64,000 bases of DNA from Pseudomonas chlororaphis subsp. aurantiaca (GCF_013466605.1 NZ_CP059162.1:4712001-4776000), one strand, 5' to 3'. Shown: positions 24,621 to 32,802, counted from the stretch's first letter. Program-made: numbers and translations. The notes: generated from the letters alone by a model not told the origin.

Positions 24621-27600
24621 TTGATAGCTCAAGGACAAGCTAGGCTTTTAGACATTCTCGACTACTGGCACAAGGTGGAGTTCTTTCTACCTTATGCCCT
24701 CGAGAAATATGTTGAGGACTTCAAGGAATGGGAGACCCGATGGCTCTCCCAGGAAGATCTCCAGCAGAGCAAGGACAACCGCTGGCGCAACTTTTCCATA
24801 CCTGACGACCTTCAAGTCAAAGGCTTCAACCTCTACATTGGAGTCTTTGATGCCTCCGTCATTGCAACTCTTTGCGAACCGCACCTGGCCGCTTTATCGG
24901 TAGACGAGAACACCTTCTATGAAGAGCAGGAACGGGTGGAGCTTGAAGGGCTGACATGCTTTGCGAAGATCAAGCTCAATGCTCAAGCCGTCCCGCAACT
25001 GGATGCCGTGTCACTGTCGACGGCTCCCTGGGCCCTGGGGCAAACGGTGAGCAAAGGGCTTGGCGCTCTTGGCCATCAAGCCTTCGAAGACGCCAAGGAG
25101 CAGTTGATCAAACTGCTGCACAACTTCCATGGACAGCGTCAGCAAAACGATGACCCGGCCTTGATGGCTGAGGAAGTCCTGCATTTGCATCAACTGCTGT
25201 GCAACTGGGCCAGTTTCACGCCTGAGCAGAACAGCGCTACCTCGGTCGCATTGCTTCAAGTGCTGACCCAGCCCAAGGTCGAGAAACCACTCACGCAGCC
25301 CCCTGCGGCACAGGCAACGGAAGTCGAGGACGAAGAAGAACCCGATACCGAGATCGACATCCTCAACAGCTTTTTCATAAAAGACATCGAGCGTGCGATC
25401 GCCAGCTTGCAGCGCGCAGAACAGCCGCTGCCTTTGCTTCAGTACCTGGGCCAAGCCGACCCGAGCAAAAGAATCGACCTGTATACCGATCATGGCCGCA
25501 CGGCCATTTACCAGGCCCTGCAACCGCAATGCATAAACCCCGGGCATTGGCCGGATGAGCCCGGCCATGCCATGAGCCTGATGCAACAGTTCGCGATCAA
25601 TACCGCGCTCGGCACCTTGGAAAACACCGGAGTGTTCTCCGTTAACGGGCCACCCGGGACAGGCAAAACAACCTTATTGCGCGACATGTTCGCCGAGAAC
25701 ATTGTTCGTCGAGCGCGGGTATTGGCGGGATACAGCGAGGCGGCAGACGCTTTTGTTGGCGGGAAAAAACCGCAGGTCACCTTCAAGGGCATGCCGAATA
25801 TCTACACCATCCGCGCGCTCAAGCCTGAGCTGACCGGCTATGAAATGGTGGTGGCCTCCTCCAACAATGCCGCCGTGGAAAACATTTCCCGGGACCTGCC
25901 CAAACGCAAATCCCTGGGAAAATGCTGGAACAACGTGCAGTACCTGCAACCGGTCGCCCATAAGATTGCTGCCCAGAAAAGCGATGGCAGCATCAGCCCC
26001 CTGTCCGATGAGGACAAACCCTGGGGGTTGATCTGCGCCGCACTCGGTAACAGCAGCAACCGAAAAGCCCTGCAGGAACGTTTGTTTTTCAACCCGGTAG
26101 ACACCACTGAGCCCAATCCGCCCCTGACGATCCGGCAATGGGTGGATGACTATAAGGGCCCCACCTTCAAGGAGGCCTGCGCAGCCTTCAAAAAAGCCGA
26201 CGAGGAGGTCAGCAAGGCGCTGGAGGAACGAGCCCGCTACGCCAGCCTGCTGGAAGAAATGGCGGCTACCGATGAGCAAGCCTTCCTGCACCCACAACAG
26301 CAGTCATTCAATCAGGCCGAACAGACCAGGGCGTCCGCCCAGCAAGCCCTCGACCGCCAGCAACAGCAACTTCAAGCAACGGCGCAACACCTGAGCAGCC
26401 TGCAGGAACTGGAGCGCCTGATAGATCGCAGTCGTCCGGTCTGGTGGAAGCGCTTGTTCAATACTCAAGCAGCTAAAACCCACCGTAATGAACAACTGGA
26501 AAATGCCCGGCTCCAGCGCCTGGCCCATGAAGAGATCAACCGCGCGAAAAGCCTTCTGAACAATAGCCTGAGACCGGAACTTGAAAACGCGCAAACCGCA
26601 TTGCTGTTCTGTAAAAGCGAACTCGATACACGTAAAGCGCAATGGCACAGCAGGTGCCAATGCCTGGACGACTTCGCCAGCCGCCTGGGCCGTCCGAACC
26701 TGCCAGGCCAACTGAGTGAGCTGGAGAACAGCGAGTTCCAGATCAATGGGCTTTGGCATGATGCCGCACTCAATCGATTGCGCTCGACCTTGTTCGCCGC
26801 GGCGTTGACCCTGCATGAGGCCTGGCTTGCCGAAGTCGCGCCCTCAGGCTCGAACGGCAAGGGCTTCAGCGCCAACCTTGCAGCCATCAGCCTGTTGCTG
26901 AGCAACAAGACACCCGAGGATGAGCGACTGACCCAGGTGCTCTGGCAAAGCCTGTTCATGGTGATCCCGGTGGTCTCGAGTACCTTTGCCTCCTTTGGCA
27001 ACCAGTTCCGTGGGCTGGGCGCCGGCTCTCTGGGCTGGCTGTACATCGACGAGGCAGGGCAAGCCGTGCCCCAGGCCGCCGTCGGTGCCTTGTGGCGGGC
27101 GCAACGAGCCATGGTGGTGGGCGACCCCCTGCAAATCGAGCCGGTCTTCACCCTGCCGCAACGCCTGGTCAAGACACTGGGCCAGCTATCGGCGCACACG
27201 GCAAACGATGCCTTCGCCCCCAATCGCGTGTCGGTCCAGAGCCTGGCGGACCAGAACAATCGCTATGGCAGCGTGTTCAAGAACGACACCGACGAAGAGC
27301 TGTGGATCGGCAGCCCGTTGAGGGTCCACAGGCGCTGCATCGAACCCATGTTCAGCCTGTCGAACCAGATCGCCTACGGTAACAAGATGGTCTTTGGCCT
27401 GCCCAACGCCCACGCCGAACAGGACGCCCCGGTGTACAGCTCCAGTTGCTGGGTCGATATCCCTGGCAATGTCGAACACAAACAAGTCGTCCCCAGGCAG
27501 ATCGAGTTCATGGTCGATCTTCTCGGGCAGCTGTACCTGCGTGATGGAGAACTGCCGCAGTTGTACGTGATCTCGCCGTTCAAGGCCGTGCGCCTGGCCC

Positions 27601-27977
27601 TGCAGAAGGCCATACGCGCGGCGGCCTGGGCCAGGCCCAACCATCGCCCGAAATTACCCGCGGGCGAGTTGAAGCAGTGGTTGAAAGCCTCCATCGGCAC
27701 CGTGCATACCTTCCAGGGTAAAGAACAAGACACCGTGTTCATGCTGCTGGGGGCAGACCCCGAGCATGCGGGAGCGGCGCAGTGGGCCGCCTCCAAACCC
27801 AACCTGTTGAACGTTGCCCTCACCCGGGCCAAACGTCGGGTCTATCTGGTGGGGGATTTTGACCTCTGGGGGTCGCTGCGCTATTTCGATGCGGTGAGTC
27901 GCGGCAAATTCCCGCTGCAAAGAATGGGGCCTGCGGCATTTCTGGCAAAACTGAATGCTTTGGAAGAACAGGCCTAA
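24621..27977 (+). CDS. Large solitary SF1 (Upf1/Dna2-like) helicase with coiled-coil insert
   Basis: A 1118-residue protein. Residues 1-320 have no domain I recognise and begin with an aromatic patch (LLDILDYWHKVEFFLPYALE). An acidic linker (EVEDEEEPDTEIDI) lies at about 235-250. Walker A is NGPPGTGKTTLLRDMF near 343. A Gln/Glu-rich coiled coil covers about 510-690. Walker B, LYIDEAGQAVPQAAVGALW, is near 806, then VVGDPLQIEPVF. The C-terminal helicase motifs are SIGTVHTFQGKEQDTVFM near 1026 and NVALTRAKRRVYLVGD near 1062. All SF1B helicase motifs appear intact. The start is TTG at 24621, 8-10 bases after AGGGAAG. No nuclease or partner gene is adjacent. A role in defence or nucleic-acid processing is inference only. 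Confidence 0.85.
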   Translation: MIAQGQARLLDILDYWHKVEFFLPYALEKYVEDFKEWETRWLSQEDLQQSKDNRWRNFSIPDDLQVKGFNLYIGVFDASVIATLCEPHLAALSVDENTFYEEQERVELEGLTCFAKIKLNAQAVPQLDAVSLSTAPWALGQTVSKGLGALGHQAFEDAKEQLIKLLHNFHGQRQQNDDPALMAEEVLHLHQLLCNWASFTPEQNSATSVALLQVLTQPKVEKPLTQPPAAQATEVEDEEEPDTEIDILNSFFIKDIERAIASLQRAEQPLPLLQYLGQADPSKRIDLYTDHGRTAIYQALQPQCINPGHWPDEPGHAMSLMQQFAINTALGTLENTGVFSVNGPPGTGKTTLLRDMFAENIVRRARVLAGYSEAADAFVGGKKPQVTFKGMPNIYTIRALKPELTGYEMVVASSNNAAVENISRDLPKRKSLGKCWNNVQYLQPVAHKIAAQKSDGSISPLSDEDKPWGLICAALGNSSNRKALQERLFFNPVDTTEPNPPLTIRQWVDDYKGPTFKEACAAFKKADEEVSKALEERARYASLLEEMAATDEQAFLHPQQQSFNQAEQTRASAQQALDRQQQQLQATAQHLSSLQELERLIDRSRPVWWKRLFNTQAAKTHRNEQLENARLQRLAHEEINRAKSLLNNSLRPELENAQTALLFCKSELDTRKAQWHSRCQCLDDFASRLGRPNLPGQLSELENSEFQINGLWHDAALNRLRSTLFAAALTLHEAWLAEVAPSGSNGKGFSANLAAISLLLSNKTPEDERLTQVLWQSLFMVIPVVSSTFASFGNQFRGLGAGSLGWLYIDEAGQAVPQAAVGALWRAQRAMVVGDPLQIEPVFTLPQRLVKTLGQLSAHTANDAFAPNRVSVQSLADQNNRYGSVFKNDTDEELWIGSPLRVHRRCIEPMFSLSNQIAYGNKMVFGLPNAHAEQDAPVYSSSCWVDIPGNVEHKQVVPRQIEFMVDLLGQLYLRDGELPQLYVISPFKAVRLALQKAIRAAAWARPNHRPKLPAGELKQWLKASIGTVHTFQGKEQDTVFMLLGADPEHAGAAQWAASKPNLLNVALTRAKRRVYLVGDFDLWGSLRYFDAVSRGKFPLQRMGPAAFLAKLNALEEQA

Positions 27978-28028
27978 CGTTGAACACCGTCAGCGCCTGA
28001 CGCTGACCTGAAGATATTTCGTGAACGC

Positions 28029-28083
28029 GCTCGCCCCCACGGATAAGATTGTGAAACAACGATCAGGCCCCTGTGGGGCGAGC
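28029..28083. repeat. REP-like inverted repeat
   Basis: gctcgcccccac (28029-28040) faces gtggggcgagc (28073-28083) with one mismatch and a 32-base loop. It matches the CTCGCCCCACAGG type of Pseudomonas repeat. It lies between the convergent helicase and DUF3077 genes. Confidence 0.6.
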
Positions 28084-28118
28084 CCGCTCAGGATGAACGC
28101 TTCAAAAACAGTATCGGT

Positions 28119-28490
28119 TCAAGGGGCGCCGCGCCCATCCAGCAACGCATCCACCACCGCCCTGGCCATTTCCACGGAATGGACCATCGACCAGATCAAC
28201 CCACGCTCCAGGCCACTGCCGCGTTCGGTGATTTCATCGCTGACTTCTTCAGCGCATTTGAGCAGCAACGACACATGCACCAGGGCCTCTTCGGCGCTGA
28301 TGCCTTCGCGTACGTGGAACAAGGAATCCGGTGTGACGCGCACCGCCGCAGTGGTGGCCAAGGACGCGAATGGCACCGCCTCGACAGGTTGCTCGGCCAA
28401 GGACTGGCGCAAGGCCTGGTTGGCGAGTTTCAGTTCGGGGTAGCGGTAGGTGCTGGAGTCGAGGGGTGGATCGGGAACAAGTTTTTTCAT
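28119..28490 (-). CDS. DUF3077-family small protein
   Basis: A 123-residue protein from an ATG at 28490 behind CCAGGAGCCTAACC. It starts MKKLVPDPPLDSS. The second half has the pattern VTPDSLFHVREGISAEEALV, then HVSLLLKCAEEVSDE, which I recognise as the DUF3077 helical domain, common and multi-copy in Pseudomonas. No enzyme motif, signal peptide or membrane segment is visible. An in-frame start 16 codons upstream lacks a ribosome site. Function is unknown; the proteins are usually encoded alone, as here. Confidence 0.75.
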   Translation of the reverse strand: MKKLVPDPPLDSSTYRYPELKLANQALRQSLAEQPVEAVPFASLATTAAVRVTPDSLFHVREGISAEEALVHVSLLLKCAEEVSDEITERGSGLERGLIWSMVHSVEMARAVVDALLDGRGAP

Positions 28491-28811
28491 GGTTAGGCTC
28501 CTGGTAAATAAAGGAGCTGACACCGTTCGCTTGCACACGAATTAAGGGTGGCAGCCATACGCGGGTGTGCAAGACCGAGCTACCAGGTCACTCAGCAGAT
28601 CCGAGGATCTCCCGCGCATGGCCGCCATAAAGCAGCGGACATGAAAACACTCACTCACGACTGAGCGCTTATGCACCTGGTAGCGTCGGACTTGCACATC
28701 CGTATCATCGATTTTGCGATGACCAACGCAGGCTAGCCCCGCCCACCGGCGCACTCAAGCGCGTGGGAGTTTCTCGGAAAAGCCTTACAAAAGAAAGCGA
28801 AACGCCTCACC
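28491..28811. other. Intergenic stretch upstream of the DUF3077 gene
   Basis: A 70-codon minus-strand frame (28542-28754) is rich in Arg, Cys and His, resembles no family and has no ribosome site, so I do not call it. No promoter stands out. The palindromic element at 28812 begins directly after. Confidence 0.4.
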
Positions 28812-28956
28812 GTAGCCGCTGCCGAAGGCTGCGATCGACTGCGCAGCAGGCGCCAAACCTGCCCATGCGGTGTGTCAGGCAAAAGACCGTCGCCTGGTTT
28901 GCGGCCGCTTCGTCGGAATGCCGCCCAGCCCGATCGCAGCCTGCGGCAGCGGCTAC
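28812..28956. repeat. Large palindromic REP element
   Basis: Left arm gtagccgctgccgaaggctg and right arm cagcctgcggcagcggctac face each other over 145 bases. The inner part holds atcgactgcgcagcaggcg, shared with 16865-17016, and gaatgccgcccagcccgatc, shared with 8598-8642. It lies 36 bases beyond the stop of the next gene. Confidence 0.8.
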
Positions 28957-28992
28957 AGGGGCGTGTCAGCATTCAGCGCCTGTGCGTAAGGC

Positions 28993-30045
28993 TCAGGCGA
29001 ACTCGTCCGGCGCTTCGCGGGCAAGGATGTTCTCCAGTTCGTCCGTATCTCCGCGTTCGTTGAGGATGGCGCTGACCTGATCGACCCAGACCTTTTCCGA
29101 GGCAATTCCGGCCCACGACTGGCTGCCGAAGCCGTGATACGGACGGTCATCGAAGGTGCTGATCAGCAGTTGGTTGAAGCGCACTGTCTCCAGGTTCTTG
29201 CGCTGGATCTGCATCTGCAGCGCCCCCAACACCTTCTGCTGCTCTTGCGGGTTCGGGCGATAGCTGAAGAGCCGCGGCGAGCTGAGCACCAGGAACTCCG
29301 GTGGAAGGTTTTCATCGATGGCCGCCTGCAAGCGGTAATGGCCATCGAGAATCAGGTGGCCGCTCAGGCCGCTGACGTACCACAGCAGGATGGGCGGCAA
29401 GCTGCCTTCGCGGGCTTTCTTGCGCCACCATTTGAGGCGCCCGGAATGCGGGTCCACTGCATGCAGGCCGACCACTGCGCCGCCACTCTCGCCCAACTCG
29501 ACCCAGCGTGCCGCGCCGGGTTGCTGGTTGTCGAGGATGTTGCGGCCGTAGATCGCCCACTGCGGCATATGGCTCAGGGCGTCTTCGCCGCCCTTGAAGT
29601 ACCAGGCTTCGGTGCCGCTCAGCAACGGCCGCATCGGCTTGGGGGATTCCGGGCGCAGGGCCCGTACCAGCCAGTAGCCGGGGTAGAAAAACTCCGGCTG
29701 GTGCTGCATCAACTGCTGGACGAAGAAGCGGCTCCAGGCCTTGAGGCGCAGGGCCGGGTCGAGGCGTACCTGTTGCTCCACCTGAGGCGAATCGATGGGG
29801 TCCACCAGGGTTTGCGGCAATTGTTCCAGCAGGTGATTGCGTACCAGCCACACGCCGTAAAGGCAGCGGGACATGGTGCCCCACAGCAGCGTCTGGTCAC
29901 CCAGCACCAGTTGCATGCGTCGGTTGTTGCCACTGAGCAGGCGCAGGTTCGGCTTGCCGCTGGCCGGGCGCTTGACGCCCACCCCGAGGCCGTTCCAGTT
30001 GCCGGCCAGGTCCTCGATATCGCGCCAGTAAATATGTTCCGTCAT
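28993..30045 (-). CDS. Conserved-looking hypothetical protein with ParB-like motif
   Basis: A 350-residue cytoplasmic protein that I do not recognise. Its ATG at 30045 follows CAGGGGCC; reading further upstream to 30375 would cross a hairpin and repeat DNA. It is rich in Trp, Arg and Leu. Near residues 228-245 it reads SGHLILDGHYRLQAAID, which resembles the DGHxRxxA motif of ParB/sulfiredoxin-fold proteins, but the other ParB boxes are not obvious. A WYFKGGEDALSHMPQWAIYG segment and the tail ILNERGDTDELENILAREAP are distinctive. It is flanked by a REP element and a terminator hairpin, so it is probably transcribed alone. Confidence 0.7.
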   Translation of the reverse strand: MTEHIYWRDIEDLAGNWNGLGVGVKRPASGKPNLRLLSGNNRRMQLVLGDQTLLWGTMSRCLYGVWLVRNHLLEQLPQTLVDPIDSPQVEQQVRLDPALRLKAWSRFFVQQLMQHQPEFFYPGYWLVRALRPESPKPMRPLLSGTEAWYFKGGEDALSHMPQWAIYGRNILDNQQPGAARWVELGESGGAVVGLHAVDPHSGRLKWWRKKAREGSLPPILLWYVSGLSGHLILDGHYRLQAAIDENLPPEFLVLSSPRLFSYRPNPQEQQKVLGALQMQIQRKNLETVRFNQLLISTFDDRPYHGFGSQSWAGIASEKVWVDQVSAILNERGDTDELENILAREAPDEFA

Positions 30046-30063
30046 GGCCCCTGTCCCTGAATG

Positions 30064-30101
30064 AAAACGCCCGGCGCAGGTGCTTGGACCTGCGCCGGGC
30101 G
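30064..30101 (-). terminator. Rho-independent terminator of the alpha/beta hydrolase gene
   Basis: A perfect 14-bp GC-rich stem (30068-30081 with 30088-30101) has a 6-base loop and, on the minus strand, is followed by TTTT. It lies about 160 bases after the hydrolase stop and only 22 bases before the ATG of the next gene on the same strand. Confidence 0.75.
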
Positions 30102-30140
30102 CGACTATAACAGAGGGCTGGGTGGTGGCCGTGGGATCGC

Positions 30141-30235
30141 ATCGCGGGCAATCGAGCATCGACCGGCTGCTACTACAGAAGCCGCGATCCACCAGGAGAA
30201 ATGCGGCTTCTGTAGGAGCGAGGCTTGCCCGCGAT
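30141..30235. repeat. Paired inverted REP element with nested hairpin
   Basis: Outer arms atcgcgggcaa and ttgcccgcgat face each other. Inside, ctacagaagccgc and gcggcttctgtag form a second perfect inverted repeat. Confidence 0.8.
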
Positions 30236-30262
30236 GACGTCAGCCCAGACACCGCTGCACTG

Positions 30263-31081
30263 TCAGCAGGAATACCGCTGCGCCAGAAACGCCAACAACG
30301 CCTCGGTGACAAATTCCGGGTTCTCCAGGTTGGAGATATGCCCCGCCTCAGGCACCAACTGATAAGGGCAACCAATCAGCTCGGCCATTTCCCGGGTTTC
30401 CGACGGTGGGCGCGGTTTGTCCTGGTCGCCGCACAGCAGCAAGGTAGTGGCAGGGTCCAACTGGTTGAGGCGCGACAGCAGGTCTGCGCGGCTGAAGGTG
30501 ATGCGGCCCATGGGCACCACGCTTTCGCGCAGGCGATCGCTGGGCAGTGCCGCGAGGACGGCGCGGAAGTCCTGGTACAGTGCCGACTGCGGGTCGATGC
30601 CCGGGCGGAAGAAAATCGGCACCACGATGTCCAGCAGTTGCGGCGCGATCACCCCGCTCTCTTCGATCTGCTTGAACAGCGAGAAGTAGTACTGGCGGGT
30701 CGGCTCTGGCTCGGCCCCGAGATAGGTGTCCATCAGCACCAGGCCATTGATGCGCTGCGGCGCCGCCAGGGCCAGGCGCGCGCCCCACATGCCGCCCACG
30801 GACAGGCCGACCAGGGTGATGCGTTCGATCTCAAGATGATCCAGCAGCGCCAGCACCTGCCGGGCGATGTCGTCCAGCGAGGCGGTGCCTTGCGGCAGCG
30901 CGCCGGATTGGCCGTGGCCCCACAGGTCCAGGGCGATCACCCGGTACTGCCTGGACAGCGCCTCGATCTGCGGCGCCCACATGTTCAGGTCCCACAGGTA
31001 ACTGCCGGCCAGCAGCACCGCGGGGCCGCTGCCCTGGTCCAGGTAGTGAAGGGCTTGTCCATCAATAGTCGCGAAGGGCAT
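30263..31081 (-). CDS. Alpha/beta-fold hydrolase
   Basis: A 272-residue cytoplasmic hydrolase. Visible features are the oxyanion region GPAVLLAGSYLWDLNMW, the nucleophile elbow LVGLSVGGMWGARLALAAP (GLSVGG, Ser as nucleophile), an acid in LLLCGDQDKPRPP and the catalytic His in VPEAGHISNLENPEFV. The cap region (PIFFRPGIDPQSALYQDFRA) gives no clear substrate hint. The start MPFATIDGQALHYLDQG at 31081 follows ACAGGAGACAGTTG; the longer frame to 31207 overlaps repeat DNA. It is closest in general form to lactonase and ester-hydrolase members. The substrate is unknown. Confidence 0.87.
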   Translation of the reverse strand: MPFATIDGQALHYLDQGSGPAVLLAGSYLWDLNMWAPQIEALSRQYRVIALDLWGHGQSGALPQGTASLDDIARQVLALLDHLEIERITLVGLSVGGMWGARLALAAPQRINGLVLMDTYLGAEPEPTRQYYFSLFKQIEESGVIAPQLLDIVVPIFFRPGIDPQSALYQDFRAVLAALPSDRLRESVVPMGRITFSRADLLSRLNQLDPATTLLLCGDQDKPRPPSETREMAELIGCPYQLVPEAGHISNLENPEFVTEALLAFLAQRYSC

Positions 31082-31410
31082 CAACTGTCTCCTGTCAGGT
31101 GGGCTGCGAAAAAGCTTCGCTAGACTGTGCCGATGAAGGGTTGCCGTCAATCGGACAAGTCCGAACGGCCGTGCAAGCCTGAAGATTTTTCGCGAGCAAA
31201 CTCGCACCTACAGAGGATGATGGAATCCATGTAGGCTGCTGAACACCTGAACGATGTGTATACCCTCGACACCCTTGAGTGAGATATCGAGAAGCGGCAC
31301 AGTCGGCCCCTTCACCTCCTCTCCAGAAGTGGTAAATAGACTCAACGTTCATATCAGAAAGTGCAAGTTGATCAGAGCCCTTTCATCTTCAACGAGACTC
31401 ACACTCTGAG
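31082..31410. other. Intergenic stretch, mostly without features
   Basis: It contains a half REP remnant at about 31188-31213 (cgcgagcaaactcgcacctacagag). Base composition becomes visibly AT-richer from about 31350 onward, toward the small-gene module. Frames on both strands here are short and unlike proteins. Confidence 0.4.
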
Positions 31411-31875
31411 CTATATCGGGGTTGCCGCAATAATTATCATCTCGTCTTGGGAGAAACTGTTGGTTACGACTTGCGGACAGCGGAAACAGGCATCGGGTCC
31501 CTGTTCATTCCACCAGCGACAGGAGGCTCTTATCGAGCAACGGGGAAGTTTGTCTGTTACCGTTTTTAATTTCTCTACGGTGCGGGATACAAGCTGGCAG
31601 CCTCCTTCCTTGTAGTGCTGGCATCGCATTTCCGCACAGGGTGCGGAAATGCGAAATACCTCTGCCGGACTGACAGGGACTGTTGATTCAGCCAGCTCTT
31701 TCGTCATGGGTATTGCTTGTGAAAGGTAAGCTACTTCAGGAGCTGCCACCGTGCCATTCACCACCCCGAATATTTTCGCTCCTTCCCATTCCGGCTGAGC
31801 ACTTGGGCACAGAAGCTCTTTACTTCGACCGGTTTCAATCAATCGGCGGGATTTTTCTAACGATTTGGGTGGCAT
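31411..31875 (-). CDS. Cysteine-rich small protein, possible metal or Fe-S binder
   Basis: A 154-residue protein with an excellent ribosome site (GGAGGGAATAAA before the ATG at 31875). The N-terminal half is ordinary (CPSAQPEWEGAKIFGVVNG, then PEVAYLSQAIPMTKELAES). The C-terminal half is cysteine-rich: APCAEMRCQHYKEGGCQLV, then LPRCSIRASCRWWNEQGPDA followed by CFRCPQVVT. The spacing C-x4-C-x7-C ... C-x5-C-x10-C-x2-C looks like a zinc or iron-sulfur site. I have the impression that similar CRWW...RCPQVVT proteins occur in cyanobacteria, some named nitrogen-fixation proteins, but cannot verify this. It follows the 72-residue gene by 62 bases and the two probably form one unit. Base composition is more AT-rich than the flanks. 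Confidence 0.72.
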   Translation of the reverse strand: MPPKSLEKSRRLIETGRSKELLCPSAQPEWEGAKIFGVVNGTVAAPEVAYLSQAIPMTKELAESTVPVSPAEVFRISAPCAEMRCQHYKEGGCQLVSRTVEKLKTVTDKLPRCSIRASCRWWNEQGPDACFRCPQVVTNSFSQDEMIIIAATPI

Positions 31876-31937
31876 TTTATTCCCTCCACCAGCATTCCTT
31901 CTGTCCCTATTGGCTTGACGAAAAAATTCCGAAAAAC

Positions 31938-32156
31938 CTAGACCTTGCCAATGTTGGCAACTTCCTTGAGTTCGCCTACCGCGCCTTGGGGGAGTACTTG
32001 AATGTTGAAGTCAATCCTTCCACCATAAATAAGAATTTTATCGCGCAACGCTTCTCCACGAGCATCAAGCGCTCTTTGCAAACCGGTAGCTATTGCAGTG
32101 CTTATATCGGCAACAGACAGATTCGCTGTTACACGGTCAAACTTTTCATTGGACAT
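31938..32156 (-). CDS. 72-residue partner of the Cys-rich protein, trypco2-like layout
   Basis: The ATG at 32156 follows GGAGAATTAAA, a strong ribosome site. The sequence starts MSNEKFDRVTANLSVADI, has a helix STAIATGLQRALDARGEALR, and then two likely strands KILIYGGRIDFNIQVLP. The helix-plus-strands layout is like the small trypsin-co-occurring (trypco2) effector-associated domains found in bacterial conflict systems. That is a resemblance in layout and pattern only; no search was possible. It has no cysteine, signal peptide or membrane segment. It lies just upstream of the Cys-rich gene on the same strand. Confidence 0.68.
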   Translation of the reverse strand: MSNEKFDRVTANLSVADISTAIATGLQRALDARGEALRDKILIYGGRIDFNIQVLPQGAVGELKEVANIGKV

Positions 32157-32157
32157 T

Positions 32158-32211
32158 TTAATTCTCCAAAACATAGCCGTTGGAATAACTGGAGGCGTGC
32201 AAGCAGAACAT
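32158..32211 (-). CDS. Tiny ORF of 17 codons between sORF1 and the 72-residue gene
   Basis: The ATG at 32211 overlaps the preceding tiny stop codon (TGATG), and its own TAA ends one base before the ATG of the 72-residue gene. The peptide reads MFCLHASSYSNGYVLEN. It may be translated by coupling or be an accident of spacing. It also contains the ribosome site of the next gene. Confidence 0.3.
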   Translation of the reverse strand: MFCLHASSYSNGYVLEN

Positions 32212-32273
32212 CAATGGCGCTTTGGTGTCTCGGGGGCTTGGTAATGGCTCGCTTCAAGCAGTTCCATGTCCAT
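32211..32273 (-). CDS. Tiny ORF (20 codons, or up to 40 with upstream starts)
   Basis: The ATG at 32273 has a GGAG site five bases upstream and encodes MDMELLEASHYQAPETPKRH. The frame stays open upstream through ATGs at about 32312 and 32300, and a TTG at about 32333, giving up to 40 residues that read like real protein (IKVIAMPAIMADRYFGVF). It precedes the 17-codon ORF with a TGATG overlap. It could be a leader peptide or a small protein of the same unit. Confidence 0.4.
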   Translation of the reverse strand: MDMELLEASHYQAPETPKRH

Positions 32274-32445
32274 AAAAACTCCAAAATAACGATCTGCCAT
32301 TATTGCTGGCATGGCAATGACTTTGATAGTCAATCCACTGTAAGAGCATAGCAATTAAAGTTAGCGTCAAAAGTCGAATTTGGAAGATGGATTAACTCGA
32401 ATAACTATAAGTAAAAGGCTGAATCACCCTGATCGCGGAGATACT

Positions 32446-32706
32446 TCAAAACTTCATTGCGAGCCCCATGAACGGTCCTGCGAAGGACTCTAATCTCGCA
32501 CGGTGAGTGATGAGTAATTCGACCCGAAGGGCCGCGTTTTTTTTTAAAATAGCGACATCTGCCGCGTCGATGTTGTCGGCGTATTCGAAGAGGGAGTGGT
32601 AACCGGTTTCAAAGATGGCCAGCGGATAGCCGTGGATGTGGCGATAGCACTCGGGCCAGCCGGGAGTGAGCAGGACCTCGATGGTAAGGCCCTGCCAGGT
32701 GAAGGT
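32446..32706 (-). pseudogene. Fragment of a gene lacking its start
   Basis: An 87-codon frame is open on the minus strand from just after a TGA (32707-32709) to a TGA at 32446-32448, with no usable start codon. It reads FTWQGLTIEVLLTPGW, then IHGYPLAIFETGYHSLFEYA and VELLITHHRARLESFAGPFM. The pattern (xYxGLTIEV... PLxIxETGYxSxF) resembles small proteins common on plasmids and genomic islands. The missing 5' end and an A8 run next to AILKKNA suggest decay. Identity is tentative. Confidence 0.5.
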
Positions 32707-32802
32707 TCAGATTTGGGCGCCATCATGGCGCCCGATTGGTGTGTCCAGGATTATCAGGTCAGTTCAGCTTGCCCACGATAGGACCAGCACTGGCAACGCT
32801 GA

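Noticed and set aside
31683..32351. 222-codon plus-strand frame in the AT-rich patch
   Set aside because: The minus-strand genes here have strong ribosome sites; this frame covers both and their gap and has none.
32715..32733. Palindrome gggcgccatcatggcgccc after pvdL as a terminator
   Set aside because: The stem is 9 bp with a one-base loop and no T-run on the minus strand, so it is not a convincing Rho-independent terminator.
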